From Clostridium_I sp047718555 (lineage in GTDB: Bacteria > Bacillota > Clostridia > Clostridiales > Clostridiaceae): a stretch of 64,000 bases of DNA. The first letter of the stretch is position 1, and every line of letters begins with the position of its first letter. The stretch covers positions 15,254-79,253 of the forward strand of contig NZ_JBDNRK010000016.1 in the NCBI RefSeq assembly GCF_047718555.1, given 5' to 3'. The notes beneath the pieces are model-generated. The model made no database searches. It worked only from the letters and a program-made list of their open reading frames with translations, and was not told the origin of the DNA. Both the position numbers and the translations under genes were made by a program. Below, in pieces: positions 34,653 to 43,600 of this stretch.

Positions 34653-35153
34653 TTAGTTTTTACCGCAGCACTGCTTATATTTTTTACCGCTGCCACAAGG
34701 ACATGGTTCATTTCTGCCGACTTTATTTTTATTCACTACAGTTTTTGAATTTTTCCAATTGTTATGTATTTCTTTTCTCTTTTCCTTTGAAAAAATTCCT
34801 TCCCATTGAGGAAGCTCGTATAAATAGTCTGCCTTTGCTTCCAGCATATTAAAATACAATTTTTCGAAATCTATATTTATTACTATATTATCATCTTCAC
34901 TAAGTTTCTCTAAATCCAATGGTTCAGTCAAACTATCATTTATTCCATCTAAAAAGCCCATGAAAAAAATATTATCAATTTCAAATTCTTTTGCCAAATC
35001 TTCAATTTTTCCATCTATATGTTTGTCATGATTAGCTAATACCTTTGTATATACTTTTGTTTCAATAGCTCCATATTCCTGCCAAAAAGCTGCTTCCCCT
35101 CTAGTTTTTACATACTCCACTACCATATCTGTCCAATTTTTATATAAACTCAT
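34653..35153 (-). CDS. SEC-C metal-binding domain protein
   Basis: 166 residues: an acidic helical N-terminal domain and a C-terminal SEC-C motif, NEPCPCGSGKKYKQCCG, which binds zinc as in the tail of SecA. The stand-alone function is not known; it could bind ribosomes or SecB-like partners (inference). ATG at 35153 with GGAG 9 bases upstream. Confidence 0.85.
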   Translation of the reverse strand: MSLYKNWTDMVVEYVKTRGEAAFWQEYGAIETKVYTKVLANHDKHIDGKIEDLAKEFEIDNIFFMGFLDGINDSLTEPLDLEKLSEDDNIVINIDFEKLYFNMLEAKADYLYELPQWEGIFSKEKRKEIHNNWKNSKTVVNKNKVGRNEPCPCGSGKKYKQCCGKN

Positions 35154-35168
35154 ATGTAATTTCTCCTT

Positions 35169-35327
35169 TTATCTACTTAATTTATATTTAGCCTGTTTTT
35201 CGCAATAATCACATTTATGTCCTGTTACCTCAATTACATCAGGAAATTCTTCATTTTCTACGAGATAGTCATCAAAAGCTCTATCTAAATGCTCTTCACA
35301 GAAATATTTACTTTTTTCTTCTTCCAT
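35169..35327 (-). CDS. CxxH/CxxC small protein
   Basis: A 52-residue protein starting MEEEKSKYFCEEHLDRAFDD, with CEEH near the start and CDYCEKQA near the end: the CxxH/CxxC family (TIGR04129, YyzF-like), found near rlmH and walJ in many Firmicutes. Probably a small zinc-binding protein. ATG 35327 with AAAGGATG 9 bases upstream, overlapping the end of the GerMN gene by 20 bases. Confidence 0.82.
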   Translation of the reverse strand: MEEEKSKYFCEEHLDRAFDDYLVENEEFPDVIEVTGHKCDYCEKQAKYKLSR

Positions 35328-35877
35328 CTATATCATCCTTTCCAAAAGGCTTTGATATATCAAAATTCCCACCAAGAGTATCCGTATCTTTATTGTCAAT
35401 TTGTATTTTTATCTTTTTTACAGAGGATAGCTGTTCTAAAGATGCCACTAAACTCTTTAATACCGCCTCTTCCTTAATTGGAGTCATAGGAACTCTGGCA
35501 TCATCACTGAGATTTATAAATGCAATATCATTATTTATAGAAAAACTTAAAAGCTTAGTGCTCTTAGGTAGAACAGGTTTTAACTTACTTTCTAAGCCCG
35601 GTCCTTTTATAAGCTCGTTAATAATCAATTCTCCTATAAGTTCATCCTTTTTAATTAATCTTTCCTCTTGAGCTATCTCTGCTTTTTTTTCGCTTTGTGA
35701 TGCATCAAAGTACAGATTTAAATCAATCGCCTGCCCATTTTCCTTATATAACTTTACATTTTCTATTTTGCTGTTTAAGTTTTCATTAGCTTTCTCATTC
35801 CTTAATGAACAAGAACTCAACATTAAACTAGAACATACCAGTACAATACACATACTGGAACCTAATACTCTTTTCAT
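35308..35877 (-). CDS. GerMN-domain lipoprotein
   Basis: 189 residues with a lipoprotein signal peptide (LMLSSC, lipid cysteine at about residue 23) and a GerMN domain from about residue 55 to 170 (INELIKGPGLESKLKPVLP, ending VKKIKIQIDN). The domain occurs in GerM, a sporulation and germination protein that anchors mother-cell/forespore channel parts. The stand-alone clostridial versions sit at the membrane. Followed with overlap by the CxxH/CxxC gene. Confidence 0.85.
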   Translation of the reverse strand: MKRVLGSSMCIVLVCSSLMLSSCSLRNEKANENLNSKIENVKLYKENGQAIDLNLYFDASQSEKKAEIAQEERLIKKDELIGELIINELIKGPGLESKLKPVLPKSTKLLSFSINNDIAFINLSDDARVPMTPIKEEAVLKSLVASLEQLSSVKKIKIQIDNKDTDTLGGNFDISKPFGKDDIDGRRKK

Positions 35878-36010
35878 GGAAACTCTCCTCTATAAAATAA
35901 ATCTTTGCGTAAATAAGGTTTATTTTCCTCCCCAGTTTAGATCACCACTTAAATCATGCCATTGTGAAGTTTTATATAAGCTTATAATAACCAGTCATAG
36001 AATTAAATTG

Positions 36011-36796
36011 CTAGAATTCAGTATATCCACTTGGCATATCTCTTTTTGCCATAGTTATTTCTATATCTTTATCTATTTTTATACCAGAAGCATTCAACAC
36101 ATTTACTACAGTCTTAAAGGCTAACTCTGGATAATTATTTGTTTTACTCAAGTGGCCTAAAATAATTTTTTTCCTTTTATAACCCATTATATCCATAATA
36201 GCTTTTCCACAATCCTCATTTGACAAATGACCTATATTACTTAGTATTCTCCGCTTTAAATTATATGGATATGGTCCAAATTTAAGCATTTCTACATCAT
36301 GATTGCTTTCTAAAAGTATTACCTCTGCATCTACAAGCTGTTCTTTTACCTGATCCGAAAAATATCCTAAGTCCGTGGCTACACACACTTTTTTGCCCTT
36401 GCAGATTACAGAATAACCTGTAGGCTTTGCTGCATCATGAGGTATATCATAGCCTACTACATCTAAATCTTTAATGCATACATTATTTTTATCCATAATT
36501 TTAATATTGTGCTCTTTTATTTTACCGACACTTTTAAACATGCCCTTCCATGTAGGTTCATTAGCATATACAGGTATATCATACTTTCTTGAAAGTACAC
36601 CTACTCCCTTTACATGATCTGTATGTTCATGGGTAACAAATATACAATCTATATTTTTAGGGCTTTCTCCTATTTTAGCTAAGGCCTCTTCTATATGTTT
36701 CCCCGGAAGACCTGCATCTATTAATATTTTTGCATTTTCAGATGCAATAAATATACTGTTACCACTACTCCCACTGTAAAGTGAACAAAATTTCAT
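36011..36796 (-). CDS. walJ: MBL-fold metallo-hydrolase, WalJ/YycJ family
   Basis: 261 residues with the metal-binding HEHTDHVKGVG, further metal-site residues (ESNHDVEML, LGHLS) and the family start KFCSLYSGSSGNSIFIASEN. YycJ/WalJ is a 5'-3' exonuclease linked to the WalKR operon in Bacillus and Streptococcus and to coordination of wall and DNA metabolism. No walKR is seen here; the neighbour is murA. Confidence 0.9.
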   Translation of the reverse strand: MKFCSLYSGSSGNSIFIASENAKILIDAGLPGKHIEEALAKIGESPKNIDCIFVTHEHTDHVKGVGVLSRKYDIPVYANEPTWKGMFKSVGKIKEHNIKIMDKNNVCIKDLDVVGYDIPHDAAKPTGYSVICKGKKVCVATDLGYFSDQVKEQLVDAEVILLESNHDVEMLKFGPYPYNLKRRILSNIGHLSNEDCGKAIMDIMGYKRKKIILGHLSKTNNYPELAFKTVVNVLNASGIKIDKDIEITMAKRDMPSGYTEF

Positions 36797-36829
36797 AATT
36801 TTCTCCTACATCCTAAAAAGTCCTATGTT

Positions 36830-38089
36830 CTAATTTATAGGTACTCTTATTATATCAGCCCCTAAGGCTTTAAATTTATTTTCTATATGAGGGTACCCTC
36901 TATCAATATGCTCTATTGAAGTAACTTCTGTAGTGCCTTCAGCAATCAGACCAGCAATAACCATGGCTGCACCTGCTCTTAAATCACTTGCTTTAACTAC
37001 AGCTCCTGTTAACTTTTTAACTCCATCTATTATAGCAATTCGCCCCTCAACTTTTATGCAGGCTCCCATCTTCTTAAGCTCATCTATATGCTTAAATCTA
37101 CATTCAAATATACTTTCATTTATTATACTTCTTCCCTCTGAAACACATAAAAGTGTACTCATAGGCTGCTGCACATCTGTTGGAAATCCAGGATAAGGAA
37201 GAGTTTTTATGTTTACACCTCTTAAACCTTTATTTGACTTAACAGTGACAGAATCATCAAGTTCAATAACTTCTGCACCCATCTCTACAAGCTTTGCTGA
37301 TATAGACTCAAGGTGTTTAGGTATAACATTATTTATAGTTACAGAGCCTCCACAAGCTGCTGCCGCAACCATATATGTACCTGCTTCAATTTGATCTGGA
37401 ATAACGCTATAATTACATCCTGTAAGTTCTTTAACTCCTACTATTCTTATAACATCTGTTCCCGCACCCTTTATATTGGCTCCCATAGTATTTAAAAAAT
37501 TAGCTACATCCACAACATGTGGCTCTTTAGCTGCATTTTCAAGCACTGTAGTCCCTTCAGCCAAAGTTGCTGCAAGCATCACATTTATAGTTGCGCCTAC
37601 ACTTACAACATCAAAGTATATATTCGTTCCTATAAGTCTCTCTGCCTCTACAGTTATTGTACCATGCTCAATATTAACCTTGGCACCTAATGCTTCAAAT
37701 CCTTTTATATGCTGATCAATTGGTCTAACGCCTATAGGACATCCCCCAGGGAGTTCCACCGCTGCCTTTTTAAATCTTCCAAGAAGTGATCCGATTAAAT
37801 AATAAGAAGCTCTCATTTTTCTCACATCATCAGTATTTGCATTCACATTTTTCAACATAGTACTATCTATAGTAACTGAGTTTTTAACTCTAGTAATTTT
37901 GCATCCAAGACTTTCAATAATTCTCTCTTCGCATTGAATATCTTCTATTTCAGGAATATTATCTATTACACATATATCTTTACTAGCCATAATAGCTGCT
38001 GGAAGAATTGCTACTGCCGCATTTTTAGCTCCACCTATTTCTACACTTCCAAAAAGCTCTTTACCGCCCTTTATAATTAATTTGTCCAT
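36830..38089 (-). CDS. murA: UDP-N-acetylglucosamine 1-carboxyvinyltransferase
   Basis: First committed step of peptidoglycan synthesis: transfers enolpyruvate from PEP to UDP-GlcNAc. About 419 residues from ATG 38089 (MDKLIIKGG), the family start; the upstream open frame has no ribosome site. The catalytic cysteine is in LPGGCPIGVRP; KNAAVAILPAA and YPGFPTDVQQP are conserved. The C-terminus (HIENKFKALGADI) is intact. Firmicutes often carry two MurA copies; the second would be elsewhere. It heads a minus-strand run with walJ. Confidence 0.95.
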   Translation of the reverse strand: MDKLIIKGGKELFGSVEIGGAKNAAVAILPAAIMASKDICVIDNIPEIEDIQCEERIIESLGCKITRVKNSVTIDSTMLKNVNANTDDVRKMRASYYLIGSLLGRFKKAAVELPGGCPIGVRPIDQHIKGFEALGAKVNIEHGTITVEAERLIGTNIYFDVVSVGATINVMLAATLAEGTTVLENAAKEPHVVDVANFLNTMGANIKGAGTDVIRIVGVKELTGCNYSVIPDQIEAGTYMVAAAACGGSVTINNVIPKHLESISAKLVEMGAEVIELDDSVTVKSNKGLRGVNIKTLPYPGFPTDVQQPMSTLLCVSEGRSIINESIFECRFKHIDELKKMGACIKVEGRIAIIDGVKKLTGAVVKASDLRAGAAMVIAGLIAEGTTEVTSIEHIDRGYPHIENKFKALGADIIRVPIN

Positions 38090-38152
38090 TCCCTTATCCA
38101 TCCTCACTATATATATATAAATTTTACATAAATTCTTATTTAAGATAACCAC

Positions 38153-38480
38153 GAATTATATTATAGCATAATTACAGTTTTTTTTGTAATTAATTTTAAA
38201 ATAATAAACCTATCATTTTATACCATTTATATTAAGTTTAAAGTTAAATAATTCATGTTATAATGTTCTCTTATTTAATTATATAGCTTATACTGTTAAA
38301 TATATAACTAAGCCATAATTTCATTGGTTTTACCTGGATGCTAACCAACAATTTCTTAATAATAATTATATAGTTTGACTAACAAAATTCAAAAATTTAC
38401 TTGCTATTTCTATTCAGATGCCTTATATGTTATAATTAATTTGTTCAATCATTTTATATATCACACTTGGAGGAATATAA
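38153..38480. other. Divergent intergenic region between murA and the 2H phosphoesterase gene
   Basis: Very AT-rich; it must contain two divergent promoters, but I could not choose clear -35/-10 pairs. No gene, repeat or riboswitch seen. Confidence 0.4.
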
Positions 38481-39029
38481 ATGAAGTATTATTTAGTGGC
38501 ATTATTTGATAAAGATTCTTATTCATTTGTTGAAAGCATACAGAGGAATATATGTAAAAAATATAAGTTATATAGAAAACTTCCTGTGCTGCACATTACT
38601 CTTGAGGTCATTGATGACCCTGATATTGATAAGCTTGATAAAATAGTATCAGATATAATGAAGCCTTACAAAAGGTTCAGGGTAGAACTTAATGGAGTTA
38701 TTTGTTTTGATCCTCCATATAAATCAGTAAATTTGAAGGTAGAAAATAAAGGTTACATAACAAGATTAGTAAGGCATATTAATGAAAATTTAAAAATTCA
38801 TCACTTTAAGGTAAGAGAAGATATCAATAGTTGGGATCTACATGTTTCCTTAGCCAACACAAACTATGCCGTTAGAAAATGGTCTACAGATGAATATAAA
38901 ATTGCCTGTCAAAATACTCAAAATGCTAATCCACAAAAAGTAGCAAGAATAGATAGACTTGAACTTTGGAAACCAATTAATAATAAAAAAACTATGACAA
39001 TTAAAAGTTTTGCATTAAAAGAATATTAA
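38481..39029 (+). CDS. 2H phosphoesterase / 2'-5' RNA ligase family protein
   Basis: 182 residues with two HxT/S motifs: HITLEV near residue 34 and LHVSLAN near residue 127, the catalytic pair of the 2H phosphoesterase superfamily. Members act on cyclic phosphates or 2'-5' bonds in RNA; the substrate is unknown. GGAGG 7 bases before the ATG; it ends in a hairpin terminator. Confidence 0.85.
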   Translation: MKYYLVALFDKDSYSFVESIQRNICKKYKLYRKLPVLHITLEVIDDPDIDKLDKIVSDIMKPYKRFRVELNGVICFDPPYKSVNLKVENKGYITRLVRHINENLKIHHFKVREDINSWDLHVSLANTNYAVRKWSTDEYKIACQNTQNANPQKVARIDRLELWKPINNKKTMTIKSFALKEY

Positions 39030-39084
39030 ATCATCAATTCTAAGCCCCTTTTCCTAGGATAAATTGATGATTAAATATATTTTT
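39029..39084 (+). terminator. Intrinsic terminator
   Basis: TCATCAATT (39031-39039) pairs with AATTGATGA (39062-39070), followed by an AT-rich TATTTTT tail. Confidence 0.7.
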
Positions 39085-39182
39085 CATTTAAGTATTGACA
39101 TAACTTTTGGCAGATAGTATATTTAAGCGTAAAGCGAATATACTATTAATTGTATAATTTTATTTACATATAAAAACTATGA

Positions 39183-39390
39183 TTGGGAAAAGTAAGTAAT
39201 ATAAATGTTTTAAAGAGAGTGGGGTTAGGTGAGAGCCCACAAACTAAGTATTACCGAAAATCACCCTTGAGTTGCAAGCTGAATTCTTAGTAAGCTAAGC
39301 CGGCATGGCCGTTATGATTTTCAAGTAAGTATTTGGGTGGTACCGCGAGCAGACTTCGCCCCATAAGGGACATTGTCTGCTCTTTTTTTG
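39183..39390 (+). ncRNA. T-box riboswitch upstream of ilvE
   Basis: The T-box GGGTGGTACCGCG is at 39334-39346, followed by the terminator GAGCAGAC (39347-39354) / GTCTGCTC (39375-39382) and seven or more Ts. Stem I contains an AGTA element (39191-) opposite GAAAATCA; the AUC at 39260-39262 fits an isoleucine specifier, which is inference from context. Uncharged tRNA should stabilise the antiterminator and switch on branched-chain amino-acid transamination. Confidence 0.92.
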
Positions 39391-39394
39391 ATAT

Positions 39395-39440
39395 GGCATC
39401 TGAAAATAAATAAGAAGTCAAGGTTTTTTTTGAAGATGCC
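39395..39440 (+). repeat. MITE-like repeat, short copy inside the ilvE leader
   Basis: GGCATCTGAAAATAAATAA on the left and TTTTTTGAAGATGCC on the right are the terminal inverted repeats shared with the copies at 42785, 44838 and 46855. It sits after the T-box terminator and before the ilvE ribosome site, so it is transcribed only when the T-box is on. Confidence 0.7.
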
Positions 39441-39473
39441 TCAATTAATAAAATTTTATAAGGGGGTTTTTTT

Positions 39474-40388
39474 GTGAATAATTCTTATGTAGTTTACAAC
39501 GGTAAAATAGTTCCTGAAAGCGAGGTAAGTATAAGTATTAGATGTAAAGCCTTTAATTATGGCTTAGGCTGCTTTGAAGGAATTAGAGCTTATTGGCTTG
39601 AGGAAGATGAGCAACTTTATGCTTTCAGACTAAAAGAACATTATCAGAGATTTTTACAGTCCTGCAAGACTATTAACATTAAATTACCTTATTCAGTAGA
39701 TGAATTATGTTCTTTAACTGTAGAACTCTTAAAGAAAAACAATTTTAAATCTACAACTTATATAAGACCTATAGCCTATAAAGGTGGAGAGGATATTGGA
39801 CCAACTTTAATGGATGAAGATGATAGACTAGTAATATATTGTCAACCATTAGGTAGTTACACTGGTAAGGAAGAACTTAAGGTAGCTATAACTTCTTGGC
39901 AAAGACTTGAAGACAATATGCTTCCTCCAAGAACTAAAGCTACAGCAGCATATCTTAATTCCGCACTTGCTTCTCTTGAAGTAAAGCAAAATGGATATGA
40001 TGAAGCTATATTCTTAACTAGTAATGGCAACATTTGTGAAGGTCCTGGAGAAAACTTATTTATATTTAAAAAGGGAAAACTTATAACTCCTCCTCCAAGC
40101 GATAATATACTTGAAGGAATAACAAGAGACACTGTTATGGAACTTGCAAAAAATGAATTGAATCTTGAAGTAGTTGAAAGAAGTATAACACGAACTGAAC
40201 TGTATGCTTCTGATGAGGTTTTCTTCAGTGGAACAGCTATGGAGGTTACTCCTGTAATTGAAGTAGACAACAGAGTAATAGGTGATGGAAAGCAAGGCGA
40301 AATATCAAAGAAAATTAAAGAATTGTTCTTTGAAATAACTTCAAGCAAAAATCCTAAATATTCTAAATACTGTACTCCTGTATATTAA
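39474..40388 (+). CDS. ilvE: Branched-chain amino acid aminotransferase
   Basis: 304 residues, class IV pyridoxal-phosphate aminotransferase. The lysine is in PRTKATAAYLNSALA; FNYGLGCFEGIRAY and LTSNGNICEGPGENLF are conserved. It interconverts Leu/Ile/Val with their keto acids. The start is a GTG at 39474 after AAGGGGG. Controlled by the T-box upstream. Followed, about 95 bases on, by larA on the same strand, possibly co-transcribed. Confidence 0.95.
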   Translation: MNNSYVVYNGKIVPESEVSISIRCKAFNYGLGCFEGIRAYWLEEDEQLYAFRLKEHYQRFLQSCKTINIKLPYSVDELCSLTVELLKKNNFKSTTYIRPIAYKGGEDIGPTLMDEDDRLVIYCQPLGSYTGKEELKVAITSWQRLEDNMLPPRTKATAAYLNSALASLEVKQNGYDEAIFLTSNGNICEGPGENLFIFKKGKLITPPPSDNILEGITRDTVMELAKNELNLEVVERSITRTELYASDEVFFSGTAMEVTPVIEVDNRVIGDGKQGEISKKIKELFFEITSSKNPKYSKYCTPVY

Positions 40389-40483
40389 TTTTTATACGCT
40401 AAAGCAGCATCAATAAAATAAATTTATAATTATTAATTATTTTATTGATGACTCTAAAGTTAAATTTAAAGGAAGTTTATTAT

Positions 40484-41776
40484 ATGAAAAACATTGATAT
40501 GAAATATGGAGATACACATATTACTTTTCCTATTGATGAAAACAATATTGTACAGATAATAGAAAGTAATCCATTTAATTTAGGGAAAACTGAAGACGAG
40601 ATCATACTAGATTCTCTTGCAAATCCTATAAACAGTCCAAGACTAAAGGATATAGTCCATAGTGGTGAGAAGATATGTATTGTAATTTCAGATGTTACCA
40701 GAGCTTGGCAAAAACCTTATAAATTTCTATCTGCCATTGTGGAAGAGCTCAATAATGCTGATATACCAGATAAGGATATTATTTTTTTAAGTGCTACAGG
40801 TACTCATAGAAAACAGACTGAAGAAGAACATGAAAATCTATTGGGAGCTGAATTACATAAGAGATTTGATGTTATTGACCATGATTGTCTTGATAAGGAT
40901 AATTTAGTATATCTAGGTGAAACAAGTTACGGAACTCCTGTCTGGATAAATAAAATAGCCATGGAATGTGATCATATAGTAATAACAGGATCAATAGTCT
41001 ATCATTTGCTTGCTGGATGGGCAGGTGGTAAAAAATCTATTCTTCCTGGAATATCCGGCTATGATACTATTATGTCGAATCACGCCCTTTCTCTTGGAGA
41101 GAATATAGGTGATGGAAGTAATCCACTGGTTAGATCAGGAAGTATTGCAAATAATCCTGTGCATAATGACATGCTGGAAGCTACCGCATTTGTTAAACCT
41201 AGCTTTATGTTTAATGTAATTATGGGTTCGGATGGCAATATTGCAGCTGCAGTTTCAGGTGATTATGTAGAAGCTCATGCAGTAGGTAGAGATTTAGTAA
41301 ATAAGATAGATGGAGTTAAAATTCATAAAAAAGCTGATCTTGTTATTGGAAGTGCTGGTGGATATCCTAAGGATATAAATTTATATCAAAGTAGTAAAAC
41401 ACTGATTAATATGAATGAAGCCGCTAAGGATGGTGCTGCTTTAATTCTTATATCCCAATGTAGGGAAGGCCTTGGTGGAGACTCAGATATTAAGGATATA
41501 ATATTAAATTATGATAATATTTTAGATAGAGAAAAATCTCTTAGAGAAAGATACAGTATATCAAAATTCATAGGATACTATGTCTGTGAACTAGCAGAAA
41601 AATATGATTTTATAATGGTTTCTGATATAGATCAGAATTTGGTAAAAAACGCAAACATAAAAGTAGTTAGTACTATTGATGAGGCTCTTAACATAGTCTA
41701 CGAGAAAAAAGGCAAAAATTTGGAAACTATACTAATGCCTAAGGGTGCTAATACATTGCCTATTTTAGGAAACTAA
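40484..41776 (+). CDS. larA: Nickel-pincer-dependent lactate racemase family protein
   Basis: 430 residues from ATG 40484 (AAAGGAAG 9 bases upstream), LarA family. The catalytic region is recognisable: LSATGTHRKQT, GSIVYHLLAGWAGGKKSILP and the C-terminal domain VIGSAGGYPKDINLYQSSK. LarA racemises D/L-lactate or related 2-hydroxy acids using a nickel-pincer nucleotide made by LarB, LarC and LarE. None of these lies in the window, so they must be elsewhere or this member uses another setup. The location behind ilvE hints at 2-hydroxy acids from branched-chain amino acids, which is inference. Confidence 0.88.
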   Translation: MKNIDMKYGDTHITFPIDENNIVQIIESNPFNLGKTEDEIILDSLANPINSPRLKDIVHSGEKICIVISDVTRAWQKPYKFLSAIVEELNNADIPDKDIIFLSATGTHRKQTEEEHENLLGAELHKRFDVIDHDCLDKDNLVYLGETSYGTPVWINKIAMECDHIVITGSIVYHLLAGWAGGKKSILPGISGYDTIMSNHALSLGENIGDGSNPLVRSGSIANNPVHNDMLEATAFVKPSFMFNVIMGSDGNIAAAVSGDYVEAHAVGRDLVNKIDGVKIHKKADLVIGSAGGYPKDINLYQSSKTLINMNEAAKDGAALILISQCREGLGGDSDIKDIILNYDNILDREKSLRERYSISKFIGYYVCELAEKYDFIMVSDIDQNLVKNANIKVVSTIDEALNIVYEKKGKNLETILMPKGANTLPILGN

Positions 41777-41782
41777 AATCAA

Positions 41783-42073
41783 TTTATCCGATGACTACCA
41801 GCCGTTATCTCCCATCTTTTATCAAAGTGGGAGATAACGGCTGCCACGTCCCTGGACAACGATTTCTAAGTATCGAAAATACCGATACTAAGAACTCTGT
41901 TAGTAAGTTTCAGCTGGAGAAAAAAACTCCACCTGAAACAAAGAACTCTGTTTATCTGAATTTACTTATGCTTACAATAACTGTAAACAAACGAATTATT
42001 ATGTAACTCATTTGTTTACAGTTATCTTCACCTTTAGAAGGTGGAGTGTTACATCGGCTAGTCATCGGATAAA
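41783..42073 (+). repeat. Family A palindromic repeat, copy 2, composite and bounded by 15-bp inverted ends
   Basis: The first 173 bases (41783-41955) match the family but contain a duplicated second-hairpin unit (CTAAGTATCG/CGATACTAAGAACTCTG before the usual TTTCAG hairpin). The segment then continues through a 13-bp perfect hairpin (AACTGTAAACAAA / TTTGTTTACAGTT) to TAGTCATCGGATAAA at 42059-42073, the exact inverse of TTTATCCGATGACTA at 41783-41797. This is the only copy with both ends. Confidence 0.8.
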
Positions 42074-42299
42074 ATAAAATTTATGTACTAATACAAACCT
42101 AATATGGTATATAGATCTTAACTAGGTTTTCTTAATTTATATATAAATTTACTTAATTAATAGGTAATATTATCTTTTATTATTAAATTATCATGAATTT
42201 AATTAATTTTTCATGTAATCGTTTATATAATCTTTTATTATTTATGAATTTAATATAAAATATATGTTATATAACAGTTATAGAAAGGCGGCTTTATTA

Positions 42300-42782
42300 A
42301 TGAATTTGAAGAAACTATTCAACCTGCAAAAAGAGCTAGATAGCAGAATACTAAGTGAACATAACTTAAATGCTGACAACTTATTCTCTAAAAAAGCTCT
42401 TGCACTTCAAGTAGAAGTAGGCGAGCTAGCCAACGAAACTAGATGTTTCAAATATTGGAGTAAAAAAGGTCCTTCTCCAGAGGAGAACATTCTAGAGGAA
42501 TTTGTAGATTGTCTGCATTTTATATTAAGTATAGGTATAGACAAAAATTTTGAACATATAGAAATTACGGCTGCAAATTATGGAGACAAAATAACAGAAC
42601 AGTTTTTAGATCTTTTCATTGATATTAATGATTTCTTAATATGCTCCTCAATTGATCACTATATAACTCTTTTTGAAGATTTCTTGAGTTTAGGCTTGAA
42701 CTTAGGATTTACAGAAGATAAAATAGAAGAGGCTTATTTGAAAAAGAACCTTATAAATCATGAAAGACAAAATATCGGTTAT
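42300..42782 (+). CDS. Dimeric dUTP diphosphatase (MazG-like all-alpha family)
   Basis: About 161 residues from ATG 42300, which follows AAAGGCGG. The acidic metal-binding helices ALQVEVGELANETRCFKYW and EEFVDCLHFILSIG are those of dUTPase_2 proteins, which hydrolyse dUTP to dUMP and keep uracil out of DNA. This dimeric class is common in phages and clostridia and unrelated to the trimeric Dut fold. Flanked on both sides by palindromic repeats. Confidence 0.88.
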
Positions 42783-42784
42783 TA

Positions 42785-42944
42785 AGGCATCTAAAAATAA
42801 ATAATAAGTCAAAGATGCGACGAATATTTTGAATCCAACAGGGAAACAGGTTCTGATGATAGTTGGACTATCAGAGGGTTCTGTTGACGCAGTAGGATTC
42901 AAAATAGGCTAGCATACTGACTTAGTTATTTTTTGAAGATGCCT
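42785..42944 (+). repeat. MITE-like repeat, long copy with structured insert (160 bp)
   Basis: Ends AGGCATCTAAAAATAAATAA and TTATTTTTTGAAGATGCCT are inverted repeats. The interior holds ATTTTGAATCC (about 42826) and GGATTCAAAAT (about 42894), an 11-bp stem, enclosing CTGATGATAGTTGGACTATCAG and AACAG/CTGTT arms. The insert is absent from the other copies. It begins three bases after the dUTPase stop. Confidence 0.8.
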
Positions 42945-42966
42945 AAATTAATTCAACAATATATAC

Positions 42967-43009
42967 ACACTATAAAGTTTATTAAATAGCTTTTATAGTG
43001 TTTTTTTTT
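42967..43009 (+). terminator. Intrinsic terminator of the dUTPase gene
   Basis: CACTATAAA pairs with TTTATAGTG and is followed by nine Ts. Confidence 0.85.
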
Positions 43010-43088
43010 AGTTTGTCTTATGGCTAACCAAGATTTACTTATATATACATGTATATCTGGGCATACTAATTTTCAGGATGGTGATTTT

Positions 43089-43520
43089 ATGCTTGGTATA
43101 CTTTTATCAATTTTATCAGGGATTTGTATGAGCTTTCAAGGAGTTTTTAATACACGGCTAAGCGAAAAAATAGGACTTTGGGAAACAAATGTAATTGTTC
43201 AAGGAAGTGCATTAATTTTTACTTCTATAGTGTTGATTTTTGCGAGTAAGGGCAATTTTAAAAATATAAAAGATGTAAATAAAATATATCTTTTAGGTGG
43301 AATACTTGGCGTTATAATTGTCTACACTGTTATGAAAGGAATATCTTCTGTTGGAACTACCTGTGCAATCTCAACAATACTAATTGCTCAACTTCTAGCT
43401 GCTGCTATTATCGACGCTTTTGGACTTTTTGATACTCCCAAAATAGCCTTTGGCATTAATGAAATATTGGGTGTAATCATTATGATAGTAGGTATAGTAG
43501 TATTTAAATGGAAGTGTTGA
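43089..43520 (+). CDS. DMT-superfamily small transporter (DUF606/YdcZ-like)
   Basis: 143 residues from ATG 43089 (AGGATGGTG upstream), four or five membrane helices: LGILLSILSGICMSFQGVFN, ETNVIVQGSALIFTSIVLIF, YLLGGILGVIIVYTVMKG, TCAISTILIAQLLAAAIID and the C-terminal helix. This matches the half-size DUF606 group of the drug/metabolite transporter superfamily, which acts as homo- or heterodimer. Substrate unknown. No paired copy is adjacent. Confidence 0.8.
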   Translation: MLGILLSILSGICMSFQGVFNTRLSEKIGLWETNVIVQGSALIFTSIVLIFASKGNFKNIKDVNKIYLLGGILGVIIVYTVMKGISSVGTTCAISTILIAQLLAAAIIDAFGLFDTPKIAFGINEILGVIIMIVGIVVFKWKC

Positions 43521-43600
43521 AAATTTTTTTCATTATTTAATAGCAAATATCAAGTTTTAAAATATAATAATAATGAAAGTCATCTTACGGAGGAAAATTG

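Noticed and set aside
41791..42006. 71-codon open frame on the plus strand after larA
   Set aside because: It lies wholly within the family A repeat and reads through both hairpins; the sequence is explained by structure rather than coding.
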